Assembly (NCBI GenBank): GCA_963942565.1 | Contig: OZ012695.1 | Coordinates: 16,261,152 to 16,325,151, forward strand | Source: Maea johnstoni | Lineage: Eukaryota; Annelida; Polychaeta; Spionida; Magelonidae | Length of the DNA: 64,000 nucleotides | Direction of reading: 5' to 3' | Shown here: positions 25,800 through 38,786 of the stretch, piece by piece | Layout of the letters: every line of letters begins with the position of its first letter | Position numbering within the stretch: the first letter of the stretch is position 1 | Made by a program: the position numbers and the translations under genes | The notes under the pieces: generated by a model | Told to the model about the DNA's origin: nothing | What the model saw: only the letters and a program-made list of their open reading frames with translations | Databases searched by the model: none

Positions 25800-28430
25800 T
25801 GTGTTTTTGGTATGTGAAAGCTGAAAGGGTTTGCTACTTATTCTTTTAAACTGTATTGTATTGTATGTTTATTGACTATAATAAATCGTACAAAATCATA
25901 GCAGATACAATCATAATATGTATTAGAGAATACAGTAAATTAAGTTACAATATAAACATGAATTTGAATTAAACAAAGGTAATAGTGGAAATATTCAGAC
26001 GCCGGGAGCATTGAACACAAGTGTTTATACTAGAACTCTCATCTAGAACTACAAATGACAAAAAATGACTTTTTAAAGAGATTCCTACTAGAAGGCGACA
26101 AGGACTTCGATCAGCCCTAGTTTGGAATTGCTCAAATGAGGATTGTGATGGAAAGCGAACAGACTCTCCTAGTAGTGGCAAAAATGGACGATTGTAAGCT
26201 ATAAACTGACAATGAGTTCTAGCAGGATACCCGTGTGGAAATGGACATACTGCTCCTGAAAAGTTCTGTGCAGATATGGTTCTGCCGCCTCCAGTTACCC
26301 CAAAAAGTTTCAAGAAACATGAGGTATCTGCTAGTATTCCGTATACCTCTTTATTAGATAAAGAAAACAATGTAGAGAAAACCTAATCAAACCCTACATG
26401 CCTGTGTCTTCCCAAATACCCTTCATTATTTTAGTTTTATCGCAGTGATCAGATCTAATTTCAGAAAGAAACTCTCCAATACTAATAAATTTAGTTTAAT
26501 TTACCCCTTATTTTCAAAGTTATTTTCATAATTACTCAATTTCAACTATCATATTCAATACATTTACAATTTTACTTCAGAGTACTTGTAATAGAATGGA
26601 TTCACCTCTAGACAGCCAATTAGCAATTAGCAGTCTGTTACAGCTTGTTATCTTTCCTTATCAGTTGGGGGAGGAGCACTCACCAGAGGGGCAGGATGTT
26701 CCACTAGAAAGCTCCAAATAGTCTCTAAAATTCGTTTTTATACCAGTAATTCAGGTGCCAAGTAAACTATTGAATATTCAAACTATTCTACCAATACAAG
26801 GAAATCATATTCGTATTCGAAAATAACCCCAACAGTTTGATAAGGGAGCGGAAAATCATATACGGCTGTTGGAAATGCGGGGCTGCATTTAACAGCTCTT
26901 AAGACAGCTTTCTGAAATCACCATACTTCATTCAATAATGAATGATTAAAAGCAAAGTGATTTTTTACTTTTTTGTTATCTGCTCTAGATATTTCTTGAT
27001 ACGACTTAAAAAATGATGAAAAGTGAAATTATACAAAAAACATTGATCATGACTTTAACTTGCTCTAAAATTCTTTCGGAACAAAATTCAATAAAAAAAA
27101 ATATACCAAGAAATCCTAATCTTTGCATTTCGGTCCCACCCGGGGATATTGTACAGATGTCACACAATAAGATTGGAATATTTGCAGATTTGACGTCTAC
27201 AAAGTCGCAGCTTTCATAAAATGTATAGCTTATTGGGGTTTTCTAGTACATTGACCAAAGTATTGGTCAATCTTTACATGCCGTGGAAGTCTAACTGAAA
27301 GAACGAAGGTCCCGAGCCCCCTTAATAGAAGGCATGTGTTGGCTAGCGGTAGTACAATAATATAGTGAAACCTGTGACTAGAACTCAGACTAACCTATAT
27401 TTGTCGGCAGACCACCGTGTGACGTGATTTGCTATCAGCTGGCATAGTTGGAAATAGTTATTTCCAAGAAATTGCAAAATTGCAGAAATTGTAGATAACA
27501 AAAAAAATTGTAAGCGGCGGTAATAAAATAGTTTTTACTTTCGCGTAAAGGTGGCGCATTTAGTCAGAAAAGCTCAAGAATTGTACTAGTAAGGAAAATG
27601 AATGGACTTGTAGTTCGTTCACTCGCGAATGGTCTCTTGATCTAAGATACAATACATGGAAGCTTTTTCACGAAAGGTAGAATTGCATGCCAACTCTTAA
27701 TGGATTTTCAGATTATATTTGAACGGGCATTTACTTTTCTTACTTTACATAACTACGGTCTGAGATAAATAAAAACAAATTTTCTCCATTTTAACTACGG
27801 TGCAGTAAGGTAGGAAGCTAATCCAAGCCACATCTCTTTACAGGACATGTCTGCTCGCGCATTCTCATTAATCGTATCAGGCAGAAAGTCAGATACGGGG
27901 GAGACGAAGCAGGGGGTTAATCATCATACGATCACATTAGGACAAGTGCGCAGTGTGACTGGTACGGCTGATGTTCAGTCCTTGCAGTGTAATGAGTGCT
28001 GCACTCAGGTCATTAAGGACGAGGTTGGAGAAAATAAAGCATGCCTATTTGTTGCAAGCAGGGTATATCAGTTGATCCCTTGCTGTTTATCGTAACGTGA
28101 TCACGAGCGAGACCTGCCTGCTTCCAATTAATCCGGCAGGATCAAAATCTAATATATTAGAATATATAGAATTATAGATAGCAGTTAATTGGGTCTAGAT
28201 ATAACATAATTGGGTCTAAACATAACATAATTGGTTCTAAATATAACACACATGTCAAATTAAATGTTGATTATTTTAGAAAGATATTAGATGAATATTC
28301 TTTAAGATATGTTAAGGACATTTATTTTCAATATCAAAATTTACAACATACATGGATTATCACTTATCACTTTATTAACAACAACCCATCCCTATATTTT
28401 GAGAGGTGCCGACTCTTAAAGAACATCGGC
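25800..28430. other. No clear gene
   Basis: AT-rich sequence without a convincing exon chain. A 133-codon minus-strand frame (25969-26370) is open but has no recognisable homology or clear splice context. The stretch at 27940-28110 shares short blocks (GTGCTGCACT, TTGCAAGCAGGGTATAT) with 16060-16210, so both are probably copies of one old repeat. Confidence 0.4.
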
Positions 28431-28437
28431 AGCTTAA

Positions 28438-28646
28438 CCCTTCCAATGCTGAGGCTACTTTCAGCCAACTCACGTGGACACTGAATTTTTTGAGAAACCA
28501 TCTAAACCTTGTCATGTTGGTATTTACTATATAGCTCTCGCTGTATACTCTCAGATGAGTACCAATGTGCCGTGGTTATAATCACTTTTCAGTTTTTTTT
28601 TTGCATCATTTTGTATTGGCCAAATTAGCCACCAGCAGTACAAGGG
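28438..28646. mobile_element. TTAA-flanked MITE, family A
   Basis: Inverted orientation, with TTAA at 28434-28437 and a decayed TTAC on the right. The ends CCCTTCCAATGCTGAGG and CCAGCAGTACAAGGG are intact. Confidence 0.7.
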
Positions 28647-29035
28647 TTACTTAGTGCAATGCGTGCATAGAGCAGGTACTTAGCCAGAAGTTTCATAACA
28701 GGGTGTCTAAATTAGGATTTCAAGAATTTAGGGTGTCCGAAATTCCTGACTGAAAAAGTAAAAATCATTACACTGATTATGTACATTAACAAATAAAGTA
28801 CGTATATGCTTAATTCTTCAAGAAATGTCTTTGTTAATATTTTGAAGTTAAACTTTTTAGAAATTGAATTTGGAATTAGTATTTATAAAAAACACATACC
28901 AAAATCTAGGGTGTCTTTTTTACCTAAAATCAGGTATTTTTTAAAAGACACCCAGACACCCTACTGGCTAAGACCCTGGCCTAGATAATGGAGCCTCAAG
29001 AATGCTGATCCTGAAACTGACCCTCGTATAGAAAC

Positions 29036-29645
29036 TCTGTTCCACCTTAGATGAATAAATTAAAGAATGGATATTTAGCGGGCGACCAATTAATTACCTT
29101 ATGTGCTATAGTAAATACCTGGCTATCCCACAGGTCTCGAATCTAGCCTCAGTGTGACGCTACTAGGAGACAAAGACCAATTAGGGCTCTAGTATCGTTT
29201 ACATTACAGAGAAACTTGCTCGCCAACATGCACAGAACGCGACTTTTGGGATATTTGCTACAGCAAACTTTTTTCTTTTTTTTTAATTAAAAAAAAGGGT
29301 TCGCCTCCCTTTTTGTAGGGAGGCTCAGACATGTAAGAAGGAGAGCTTTTTGTAAATGCAGACGACACAGATAGCATGAACGATGATATGATATGAATAT
29401 GATACTCTTCAAAGTAATCTCTCCCTTTTTGGGGGACAGACAATAAAGAGTAAGAAATGAAGGTTTTCGGTGGTTGCCCCAGTTTATAGAGGAATCGAAC
29501 CCCTACTCGCCCCGGCCTAGGATTGAAATCTGGACCCTATGCCTCCCAGCCCTCAGGCCGGCAATCTTGCCACTGTACCATTGAGTCGCAGCCAGCTTGT
29601 TCAGGTTGACCGGCTGGTTTCATATCCACTTGTTTTTATTCCTTT
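29036..29645. mobile_element. MITE family D interrupted by a SINE
   Basis: The left part (CTTAGATGAATAAATTAAAG, then ATGGATATTTAGCG) and the right part (AGGTTGACCGGCTGGTTTCA, then TATCCACTTG) match the two ends of the complete element at 58123-58381. The middle has been split by inserted DNA, including the tRNA-derived SINE at 29462-29594. A degenerate TTTTTTAATTAAAAAA patch lies at about 29277-29297. Confidence 0.55.
29462..29594 (-). mobile_element. tRNA-derived SINE (head region)
   Basis: The minus strand reads through an A-box-like TACAGTGGCAAGATTGCCG and a canonical B box GGTTCGATTCC, with about 70 bp between them. It is too diverged to fold as a working tRNA and lacks the acceptor stem, so it is a SINE head, not a tRNA gene. 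Confidence 0.6.
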
Positions 29646-30009
29646 AAGGTCCCTCCAGCTCTGATCATGTTTGTGTCGTATTTCTCACATCGAGGGACTA
29701 CCTCAAAAGCAGAGTGTGCTAAGACATTGCGCACAGGGTGTTAGCTGTTTCTTACAACTGCCTTAGGTGCCGTGTTCGATTACGGCTAAGAGCGTGTGAG
29801 AGAGATTTAAGTTACTTTGGGTAAGCCGGTACTTTTCCCTGGGTCGGACGGTTTCATCCATATTTGATTGGAAAGATTTCTTTGAATGACAAAAATGCCG
29901 ATAATCAAAAATTCCTATCCGAAGTCTTATCAGAAATCATATCAAATCCTCAAAATAAGTTTTAAATGAATCCGCAATATATCAAAAAATGAATTGGAAA
30001 TGTTTTTTC

Positions 30010-30330
30010 TTATACGAAGTAGTTCACATCTCGAAGAACAACACTGACAACGAATAATTTCTGATGTATGTGTAAATTTGCAGCAAAGATGACGCTTTTA
30101 TCGGCATTGCAATGTCCTCGAAAACTTGTATAGGAAGGCCATCCTGATGAAACCGTATTAATTGTATTTATTGCTGTGAACTGGCCAGGCATTTGAAAAA
30201 TATATAATTAACAGGTATACAGCAAGGTGAGCGCTGAAACAGCAGATCAGAATATGCGAATATGGATAACTTATAAAATACATATGAATGGTACCCATTA
30301 CGCTTGTCTCAGATAGTAACGAACATTGTC
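30010..30330. repeat. Dispersed repeat, related to 23440-23830
   Basis: The second copy of the pair described at 23440. It is diverged by small indels but keeps AGGAAGGCCATCCTGATG and GAACTGGCCAGGCATTTG. Confidence 0.6.
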
Positions 30331-30661
30331 AGCAATAATCATTGAATTTTTATAGGACCAGATTTAATGTAGGAATACTACCAACGGATCACTATTCACA
30401 TACTACTGCCTGTGATGAACTTTGATTTAGCCAGTAGTTTTCCCCGGGTTGTACGGTTTCATACATCTGATTTGAAATATATAGAGCGATAATCAAAACT
30501 TCCTATACAAAATCATTTCATAAGCTAGCACTGGAATCCTCCAAATGAGTATAAAATGAGTCCGCAATATATCACTAAATGAACTTGGAAATGTGTTGTC
30601 TTATACGAGGTGTAGTTCTCATCTCGGAGTTGTTCACCTTTTGGCAGTTTCAAAAATGTGT

Positions 30662-30875
30662 TTAAGCCATTAATGCTCATTGCAGCCTAAGGTATCTTGA
30701 CAATATTGATGATATTCCACAGGAGAGAACACAACTATAAAAAAAAAATGAAGGAGAATTTTTAATCAGAGCTCTACAAACAACTCTCCTTGAAATATTT
30801 CGTATAAGTATACTCATTTCTAAAGTTGTTGCCAAAAGTATTTAAGATCCATATCCAGACGACATCAAAACTACG
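30662..30875. mobile_element. MITE family B, degenerate
   Basis: CCATTAATGCTCATTGCAGCC at the left matches the family B end. The central block with AAGGAGA...CAACTCTCCTT is present, but the right terminus has decayed. Confidence 0.5.
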
Positions 30876-31025
30876 TTCAGTTGCGAGGTCATTCATACAA
30901 TCATGTATAGTCTTATCCATGCCTAGAAAACTGGGTGGCAATATGGCGTATGGTCCGAGGTCGTGTAACATGCCTGGGCTGCCAACGCATTTAGTGCAGG
31001 AATTAAATGTCGGCACTGTATGTTG

Positions 31026-32082
31026 TCAGGTGATTGTTTTACTTATGTACCGTTTTACATGCGGTACGATGTCGGCTATGTTGATATGTCTCTGGCTCTG
31101 TGCCTTAAACAGGTTCCATGGTTTCCACACGTGCTGCCAATGGTGGACAGTGAATGCCCAGCGCGACTGAAGATTCTTAAAGCCGACCTTTCTGTACTGG
31201 GCGCATACTTCTTCCTGCTTCCGCGATAGGGCGCCTTCTCGGCACTTCCGCTGAAATAGTGGTATTTTTGCAGGAGAGACTGCCATCATGAAGTATTCGG
31301 GATGCGAAAGAAGAACAAAATTTTCATCCCCGCCATTTTTATGCTCACTTTGATACATTTGATAGTTTATATTCACATAGTGTGGGCCCGATCTGTCCAT
31401 TGCGCTATGTAGCTGAGAGAAAAGTTTGGTATTTTTGATCAATTTGGTAAAGAAGTCGTGTTGGGGACTACATGCAAGAAAGGCGTTACAAACGAGCGCA
31501 TCCGTGTTCGTATCCAGAATCGGATGGGCTCGCGGTTCCTGACTCAAAACGCACGGATACTTGTAAAATAAGGGTTCTAAAGAGTTTATACTTTCCATGT
31601 CCAAATCTGCATAAACTCCCCCAAACTGGTGAAGTATGAAATATCTCACTATATCCACCCGTTCAATGTCGATTGGGTAGTTATCATACAACTCCAGATA
31701 GGACGGATACAAATCAACCATGAACGCCCGAGCGTCCGCATCAGTCCAGAACCAGTATTCCCAATCCGGATGCTTTGATGTCCATGATGTTATCCAGGGA
31801 GCGTACTTTATTGGGATACGGTCGTCTTTCCAAGTTTGGTGGATGATTTTGGGTATTTTCAACTTCCCGGTTTTGGGTAGATGCATAATGTCTCGCAGCC
31901 AAACGGGACCCGTTTCATCGCGCGTTTCCCGGACATATGTGAACCCTGATCCGGAGTCGAACCCCCAGGACCAGACGAAGATCACGATGAAGACGACGGC
32001 AATGATGACTGCAGATCCACAGATTTGGCGACGACGGTTGCATAATTTACATATTGGCAATAGAGATATCTGTCGCAAAGAC
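31026..32082 (-). CDS. Family-32-type glycosyltransferase (3' terminal exon)
   Basis: The exon opens after a TTATCCTTTCAG acceptor at 32083 and encodes about 350 residues to a stop at 31026. The first in-frame ATG is well inside, so the true start should be in an upstream exon (higher coordinates) that I could not find. Residues about 20-38 are a hydrophobic segment after a basic stretch, as in a type II Golgi anchor. The catalytic region has the sugar-binding family hallmarks: IPKIIHQTWK (about 76-84), the DIERVDIVRYFILHQFGGVY stretch, and a DXD metal/nucleotide-sugar motif in YADLDMES (about 158-160). The domain matches the Gly_transf_sug / OCH1-like / alpha-1,4-GlcNAc transferase type (GT32). 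The donor and acceptor sugars cannot be told from sequence. The large plus-strand frame over the same DNA is a shadow. Confidence 0.85.
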
Positions 32083-32163
32083 CTGAAAGGATAAAGCGAA
32101 AATTATATTCATATATTCTAGTGCATGACTTTTTTTTAGAATTAGATTAAGGAGCCACAATAT

Positions 32164-32268
32164 ACAAATATTGCATCCCTGTGGGGTGTACACCAGGAAT
32201 AACTCGACAATCCTCTCGAGGGCAAGTTATTCCTGGTGTACACACCACAGGGATGTCATATTTGTTGT
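32164..32268. mobile_element. Foldback (hairpin) MITE
   Basis: Arms of about 42 bp, each with a CATCCCTGTGG core and GTGTACACCAGGAATAACT, pair around a 20 bp loop. It lies about 80 bp beyond the 5' edge of the glycosyltransferase exon, in its upstream intron. Confidence 0.7.
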
Positions 32269-32831
32269 ATCATACCGAACAGAATGCAAAACAAAAAAGG
32301 GAAAAAAATAACATACACCAGAGATTTTGGATAGATACTCGTCGTCTGTCTTGTTGGCCTAGTTTCACCAGTAGGTCACTCGGCAAACTCTGTGGGTGTT
32401 CGCGGGTATTCGGGCTAGCGTGTGTTGATCAATTAACACACGTTGTTGCTGTGTGTTATTAAATTGAATAACACCCGCTATTAGGACTACAGCCTGTCGC
32501 TAAGGAGTGAGTATAACATGACGATCAATCTCTGGCCCTTGACCAACCAGAATCAAGAATCTCAAAGTGAGGTATAATAATCATAACTGACCAATAGAGT
32601 GGAGAAATGCGATGGTGCAGTTGAAGAAAATGTCAACTTATATTCTTTTATCACCCACATGAACCAATAAAGAGTAGGCCAACCAAATCCACTTTTGTAC
32701 AAAACTGAAATACGTATTTTTGTTACTAGTAGTTGAACCATTTAGAAACTTTCTCGCAAACTAGTAAAGCGCCATGACTGGGCCACAGGTGTCAGCCACA
32801 CTGGCACAGTCAGAAAAAATAAAGGGAAAAC

Positions 32832-32950
32832 GAAAAATATTGTGTTTTGTCTGGTTTCTAATCATACCCCCTATTATCCCTTATGTTTTTATAGAAGGGA
32901 TAATAGCTAGGGGTTGTGATAAGAAACCAGACAAAATACGATATTTTTCA
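32832..32950. mobile_element. Foldback (hairpin) MITE
   Basis: Arms of about 50 bp with ATTTTGTCTGGTTTCT and CTATTATCCCTT pair around a short AT-rich loop. Different in sequence from the hairpin at 32164. Confidence 0.7.
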
Positions 32951-32999
32951 TTTTTCATTCATCTTTTCAGACTGTTACTGGCCAAACAGGAAATATAAG

Positions 33000-34280
33000 A
33001 TTGTGCAAGCAGATAAGGAAAAAATCGTCTACGTCTATTTAATGTTCTTTAATCGTATTCGATTGCATTTTAGTACATTATGCATCGTTTTCCTGTCTTT
33101 CGTGATCGTACTGAATGGGGTCATCGAATTGTATCGAAACAGGGCGAGGTAACGGTCTAAGTAACTCATATTACTTGGAAGTTGGTATGGAAATCATAAG
33201 GTGGAAACATAGAAATCATACATGCTAAAGGTTCAGATCAAAGAAAAGATCGACACACCCCTTACCCCACGTCATAGATGTTATACTTGTCTTCCATTAT
33301 CTGTTCCAGCTTTACTATACTCAGTTCTAGACTAGGTGCCTATTCCCTAAATGGTTTGACATTCCGTTCTGTGTTGACCAAGCAGTGCAGCGCAGTGCCA
33401 GGTATGGTAGATAGATAGCACCACCGGATCCTATAGCTAAGTTTACTCATACTCAGACTGAGTCCTCAATTCACCTGGTGAGACAAATGTGAACTAATTT
33501 GGCCGTCTTGACCATTTGATGCCCGCGGCTAACAGAAAAAATCATAAGGCAGCGTGGAAATCTTGGCTAACTCAGTTTTATAGAAATAACAAAATAGTGA
33601 TAAATGGGTACGTTCCTATAGGACGGTAAATGGAGAATCACGGGATAAATACGTCTCAAGGCAAGGGGACAGTGATGCATATGTTAACCCCGTGGCATCG
33701 CGATGCGAAGCCGAACAGTTTCCTCCACGTATCACAGTGCAAGAAGTGTGTTTGAGCGCACTTACGCAAACCCTTAAAACACCCTCATGGTTTAGGCAGC
33801 TTTGACGACGAATATTCAAAATGTAGCCTAGTCTCATGTCTAGCAATTCTAAAACTAATTTATTTCACATTAAAACTATACCAACTGAAAACTCTATCTA
33901 TTCTGATTTAATTCCTAAATTCTTTACCAGGGGCCCATATTGAGATCTTTCCAGTTGATTAGTTATTTTAAACTGACCCGCCAGTGACAACCCTTGGTGC
34001 CACCTATCACCATTAATAGGAATTAACACCTGCACATCATAGGCAAATGATAAGCGGCATGAACAGAGAAAAGCATTATTTCATGACGGCATCGATTAGG
34101 AGCTAGTTTATTCCAAGAGGTGTGATACAGTTTCCAGGATACTGCTAAGCCTAGCTACTAGGCGTAACTGTGTTTTACTTCATCATATTTAATTCATGCC
34201 TGCACCTATATTGCACTGCATTGGCATCAACATATGGCCTGGGAGGCAGGCTCGGGTATGCCATACAGCCTACAATATTT
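33000..34280. other. No gene seen
   Basis: No convincing exon or mobile element. If the glycosyltransferase has further 5' exons they may lie here or beyond, but no acceptor-donor pair with clear coding between was found. Confidence 0.4.
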
Positions 34281-34283
34281 TCT

Positions 34284-34480
34284 TAGATAAATAAAAATAA
34301 GTGGATATGAAACCAGCCGGTCACCCTGAACAGGTTAGCCTCAACCAGTGTCAACTAATAGCCCAAAATCTGTGCACTGCACATGCTCAGTTGATGCTGG
34401 CGATCACGTTTCTCTTTAATGTAAATGATACCAGAGCCCTGATTGGTCCTTGTTCCCTAGTGACCCCATGCTGATGGTAC
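34284..34480. mobile_element. MITE family D, left part
   Basis: Begins TTAGATAAATAAAAATAAGTG and follows the family D sequence (CAGCCGGTCACCCTGAACAGG), but the right end is not adjacent. A block at 35610-35690 (AAGAATGGATATGTAGCGAG) looks like the missing end, so the copy may be split by about 1.1 kb of other DNA. Confidence 0.45.
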
Positions 34481-34499
34481 AGTGCCAGGTACAGCCCCC

Positions 34500-35844
34500 A
34501 TATGATTGGACACCATGTTTATCTCCCGTAGTTCATAGTGTGAACCACTATTAATCGGTGGTTACAACTCTATGAAGCAATCCACGTGACTTGCCAGTGG
34601 TTCAAACCAGGGGTAAAAAAGCTCGCCTACGGTATACGACTTTGGTTCGAACCAGATCACGTGCCTGTGGCGTTTCTGGTTGGAACCAGGTTCGCCAAAA
34701 CAAGCCCCATGTGTTCGTGTCGACTCTAACTCGCAATGCCTACTGTTATACATACCGCAGCTTCTTTAGGGCCAAGCTAACACACGACATTCGCTGTAAC
34801 ACCATCATAAGGGCCACATCATACTTACATGATAATGATGATGTTCCTAATACACTGGCGACTCGCAGCTGAGCCACTCACTGCAGCAGCCGAATGGTGC
34901 CCGGGCGGAAGGTTCTATATACTTCCCGCCTGCGGTTAGGAGTAACTGGAGCATCACGGCTTATGCCGCAGTATCAGCATCGGCCGCCTAACAGTTCAAA
35001 CAGATAGGCGGACTCCGACACCCTAACAACTGGTTTCGGCGACGATAGAGCAAATACAGACTAGTAGCATCACGGCTGTGCTAACTGTCTCTTTCCTTAG
35101 TCTACGTCACTGATTTAGATTTCAGTCCATGTTTAGTTCTCTATTTGTCCTGAAGGGGAACCCACTTACGAAAACAGAAAAATATATGAAAGCCTAGATT
35201 CTAGGCTAGACTGGTACCAGTCTGAATGGGCAGGTGCTCTGCCTTGCTCACTACTACCAATGCTTGGTCTGTTTACATATCCCATAGCCTGGTTCTCAGG
35301 CTGTATTAGGTATAATGCCCCCACCGCTATAAACTAAGTAGGTTTGATGCCTCTCTCAAACTGTAGATGGCAGCACTCTGTTCATGTGTTGCAGTTGATA
35401 ATAGAGACTACAGTCATGGATATAAATAGAACGGTGCTAAAGGGGCGACGCCATACAGCTCTATGACTACAGTGCAAGTGTGTCCCCCCTGAGGATTTAT
35501 TCAGAACTAATCCTGGAGTGAAACCACCTCAGGTTAGATCAGTGAAAGAGCCAGATATCACAGACTTGTAGCAAGTCTACATATCCCAGAGAAATGAGCT
35601 TATTATGGCGAGTAGGCTATCCTTGGACTAAGAAAAGAATGGATATGTAGCGAGAGACCAATAACTATATGCCCTTAGCCTATAGTTACATGCTGGCCTC
35701 ACGCCAGGACTGCCAGATAAGGCAGCAGCGCGATGTCACGATGAATTTTGAAAAATATTTTTCAATGTTCATGAATCATTTTTTCAAGATTCACAATTCA
35801 TTTTTTCAGTATTTATTGGTCAAGGTATTTATAAAAAGTGAAAA
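34500..35844. other. Repeat-rich DNA without a gene
   Basis: Contains clustered GGTTCGAACCAG-type motifs (34595-34700) in both orientations and several CACGTG sites, and no supported exon. The 63- and 93-codon frames here are open by chance. Confidence 0.4.
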
Positions 35845-36064
35845 CTACGATGGTGCAGGTGTGAACAGCATTTCTCTTTAAAATTCCACTGTTTTTCCAA
35901 AAACAGCAGATTTTTTCAATATTTTGTTGCGTATTTTATTATTTTTCTGCTGTTTTTCCAAAAACAGCAGGATTCTTTTCACATCTATTTTGTCGCCTAT
36001 CTTTCTGCTTTTTTTGGAAATCGGTGGAATTTCTTTTCTGTCGTTCACACATGCACCATCGTAG
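35845..36064. mobile_element. MITE with inverted ends
   Basis: The ends are CTACGATGGTGCAGGTGTGA and, from the right, CTACGATGGTGCATGTGTGA. The interior repeats CTGTTTTTCCAAAAACAGCA, itself a palindrome, twice. No clear target duplication. Confidence 0.65.
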
Positions 36065-36697
36065 AGAAATGAATTATGGATATGGAAGATTCATTTATGT
36101 ATACTGGATTATAACCTCGAATTCCCAATATTCATAATTCATTTTCAATGATTGTTCAATATACATAGTGATATTTCAGTATCAAAAAAATATTACGAAT
36201 ACAGGCGATCTTGGATATGACGGACCACTGTACGACGGATTTATGTCTATGACGGACGATATGCTTGGTCCTAGTCCCATGCATATCAAGTATGTGTCAT
36301 ATGTATATGACGGATTTTGCATATGACGAACCAATTTTCCTGTCCTATTGAGTCCGTCATATCCAAGTTCGCCTCTATTAGAAAATATCTAAGAATACTG
36401 AAAAATAAGTATGGATAAAACAATTAAAACAAATAATGAATATTGAGAAATATTTTTCAATATTCGTAAATAGGGATCAAAATATTTCTGTTTGCCATAG
36501 TGCGCTTGAGAGTACCGGTGTAACGAATAAACCAATGAATGGTCAGATGGTATGCGGCTAAGAACTGTATCAAAATCTTCTTGCGACTCAGTCACGTTGG
36601 TTTTGTGTTGCTGCGTTTTTTTGTTTTTCTTTGCTGTCGCAATATCAAAATCGCGAAAATCTCCGTATGATATCCTTTCGTTAGTACTGTTGTTCAC

Positions 36698-37965
36698 TTG
36701 GTATACCACCGGGGTGGGGGGCACTCAGGTACAGAGGGGGGCCGCACCCGCGTTACGTATTTCGCGGAAGAAGGGGTCTCTTTTTAAGACCCCCGCACGT
36801 GCGCGATTTTGTAAAAGAAGGGTACGAAGTATGGGGGTCAAAATCCGCTTACAATCCACGAAATATACGCGGCTCTGACGCCGAGTGACTCCCGAAGTGA
36901 CTGGGCTTCCGAGTCTCAGTTTGCTGCCGCCACTTGCTGCCGCTAAACACGCAGAGGATTATAACATCTTAAGGTAGAACCCTACCCGATACCCGGGTCA
37001 TTTTTAGAACTTAAATATCTGAAAACTGAGTTAAATGTAGACAACGTCACTTATGCTATTGTATAGCTTACATCTCATAGTTACTGAATAATGATACACT
37101 TATCAATAATTTGCTATTTTGAGTTGATATGGCACTCTTTACGCACATATCTGCCTGTGTTTATTTTTTTGGCAAAATGTCAAGACTCACCCTTTACTTG
37201 AAAACCAAACTCTACCATTTGATCATTCATGTCTTTGGTAAGGTGCAAGGTCCTACCTAAACCGGGAATATGCACGATGAGTATGTTAAAAACATTGTTG
37301 AATGTTCCCATTTGCCTCAAGATTACTAACAGCACGTGGTTTACACAGTTCATGCTGATTTTCAGGTCCTGTCATAATAAGAGGTACTTATGACATGACC
37401 TTGCACCTAGAGTGGATTCATATCTGTCATATTCTAAAACAATGGCTTCGAAAACCGTATCGTTATTCACTTTCAGCCAAAAAATGAGATGAAAATCTTG
37501 GTCAAAATGGACTATCTCGAAGGAATCTTCATGGTCGAAGGAGACACCCATGTTGTTTGGGTCCAATTTAGAACGGAGGGCCCGAAGGGACCCGCCCTTT
37601 GTCCTCGTGGTCGTAGCACAATACAAAGTTGCTAGGTCGAGATTCGTGGCGGGTGACCACTCCTCATGTGCAATCTTTTGTTTTGATATCCATGCTTAGG
37701 GGCTAGCCAAAGACACCACCTAGTGGTGAAAATCTTGGTGTACTAGACTATCACCTTAAGTTAAAATATGTTCCCGTTCATCAAATGTCAGTGTTTTGAT
37801 AATAGAAGGAGTGTTTATTTAGTGGATAAAGTCAGCGTTTTTATTAAAATAAGGGTGCTTTTTTGGCCAAAAATCAGTGCTTAAGGGGTATTTTTAAATT
37901 TTGATAACGAGCGTATGCGCCCCCCTAAATACCTAAGTGCCCCCCCCCCCCCCGGGGGTATGCCA
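36698..37965. mobile_element. DNA element with GC-rich inverted ends, nested repeat inside
   Basis: The left end reads GTATACCACCGGGGTGGGGG followed by GCACTC. The right end, read inwards, is GTGGCATACCCCCGGGGGG followed by GCACTTA. The copy of the 13.5 kb dispersed repeat (36965-37360) lies inside. No transposase was recognised. Boundaries are approximate because of the poly-C run at 37938. Confidence 0.5.
36965..37360. repeat. Dispersed repeat, related to 13500-13900
   Basis: The second copy of the CTTAAGGTAGAACCCTACC family, in the same orientation as the first, nested in the element at 36698-37965. Confidence 0.6.
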
Positions 37966-38603
37966 CATTTAAGTGAGATGAATCAGTGACTACGACGAAA
38001 CGGAATCTAAACATATTTTCCTGGGAAAACCACGCCTACTTGGACAATCTTAGAAATGAAAATAAAGCTGGTATTACGGCTAGACGACAATGGTTTGCAC
38101 TCCCTACAAGTGGCCGGAATCTCCTTAGTCTTGGCGGTGTTCCATCCGTATTTGTCTAGACGATGTGTTTGCACCACGGCTATCTGTCTGCCGTGTGGAG
38201 TTGGCTGGTCACGATTGGACCGACGCTCACACAAAAATAAACATTGGTGTGTGAGAAAATGATAATGATGCCCCGATAGTGTTACTTTTACTTAACGGCA
38301 GGAATATACCGACCATATGGATGATTCGAGTCCCTTATCAAAATTCAAATTCATTGTAGGTGGGGTCTTTTTGAAAAGGTTAATCATTGGTGGGGGTCTG
38401 CAAAGTGGAACCTCCAGACATAGAAGACACCTCCAGCAATGCCCCAGACAAAAAAATTCAATTGTTACTTTTGTGACTGACAGCAATTTCGTTTTTCTAC
38501 ACAAAATCACCTTCCAAGACGGTGGCTGATGTGTGAACTAACCTTTCTAACACAATAGACAGACTGACTATTAACATAGTTGGTATAAGGATTTGAAGAA
38601 GTG

Positions 38604-38786
38604 AACTCTTCCAATGCTAAGGCTTCATTCGTTCAAAGAACAAGGACGCAAATATATTTGGAAACTATCAAAACCATGTCATGTTTGTATTCATTGGCTA
38701 GCACTCGCTGCCAGGGTTTCGGTTATTTTTCAGTTTTTTTGCATCAGTTTCTATTGGTCAAATTAGATACGATCAGCATAAATGGT
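38604..38786. mobile_element. MITE family A, degenerate
   Basis: Inverted orientation. CTTCCAATGCTAAGGCTTC and the GATCAGCATAAATGG end are recognisable, but TTAA sites are lost on both sides. Confidence 0.5.

Noticed and set aside
25969-26370. 133-codon minus-strand frame with a vaguely CUB-like pattern (SAQNFSGAVCPFPHGYP)
   Set aside because: Too few conserved positions, no clear exon borders and no neighbouring exons.
29462-29594. tRNA gene suggested by A and B boxes
   Set aside because: The acceptor stem and anticodon arm do not form; it sits in a repeat and fits a SINE head better.
31720-32094. 124-codon plus-strand frame
   Set aside because: Antisense shadow of the glycosyltransferase exon.
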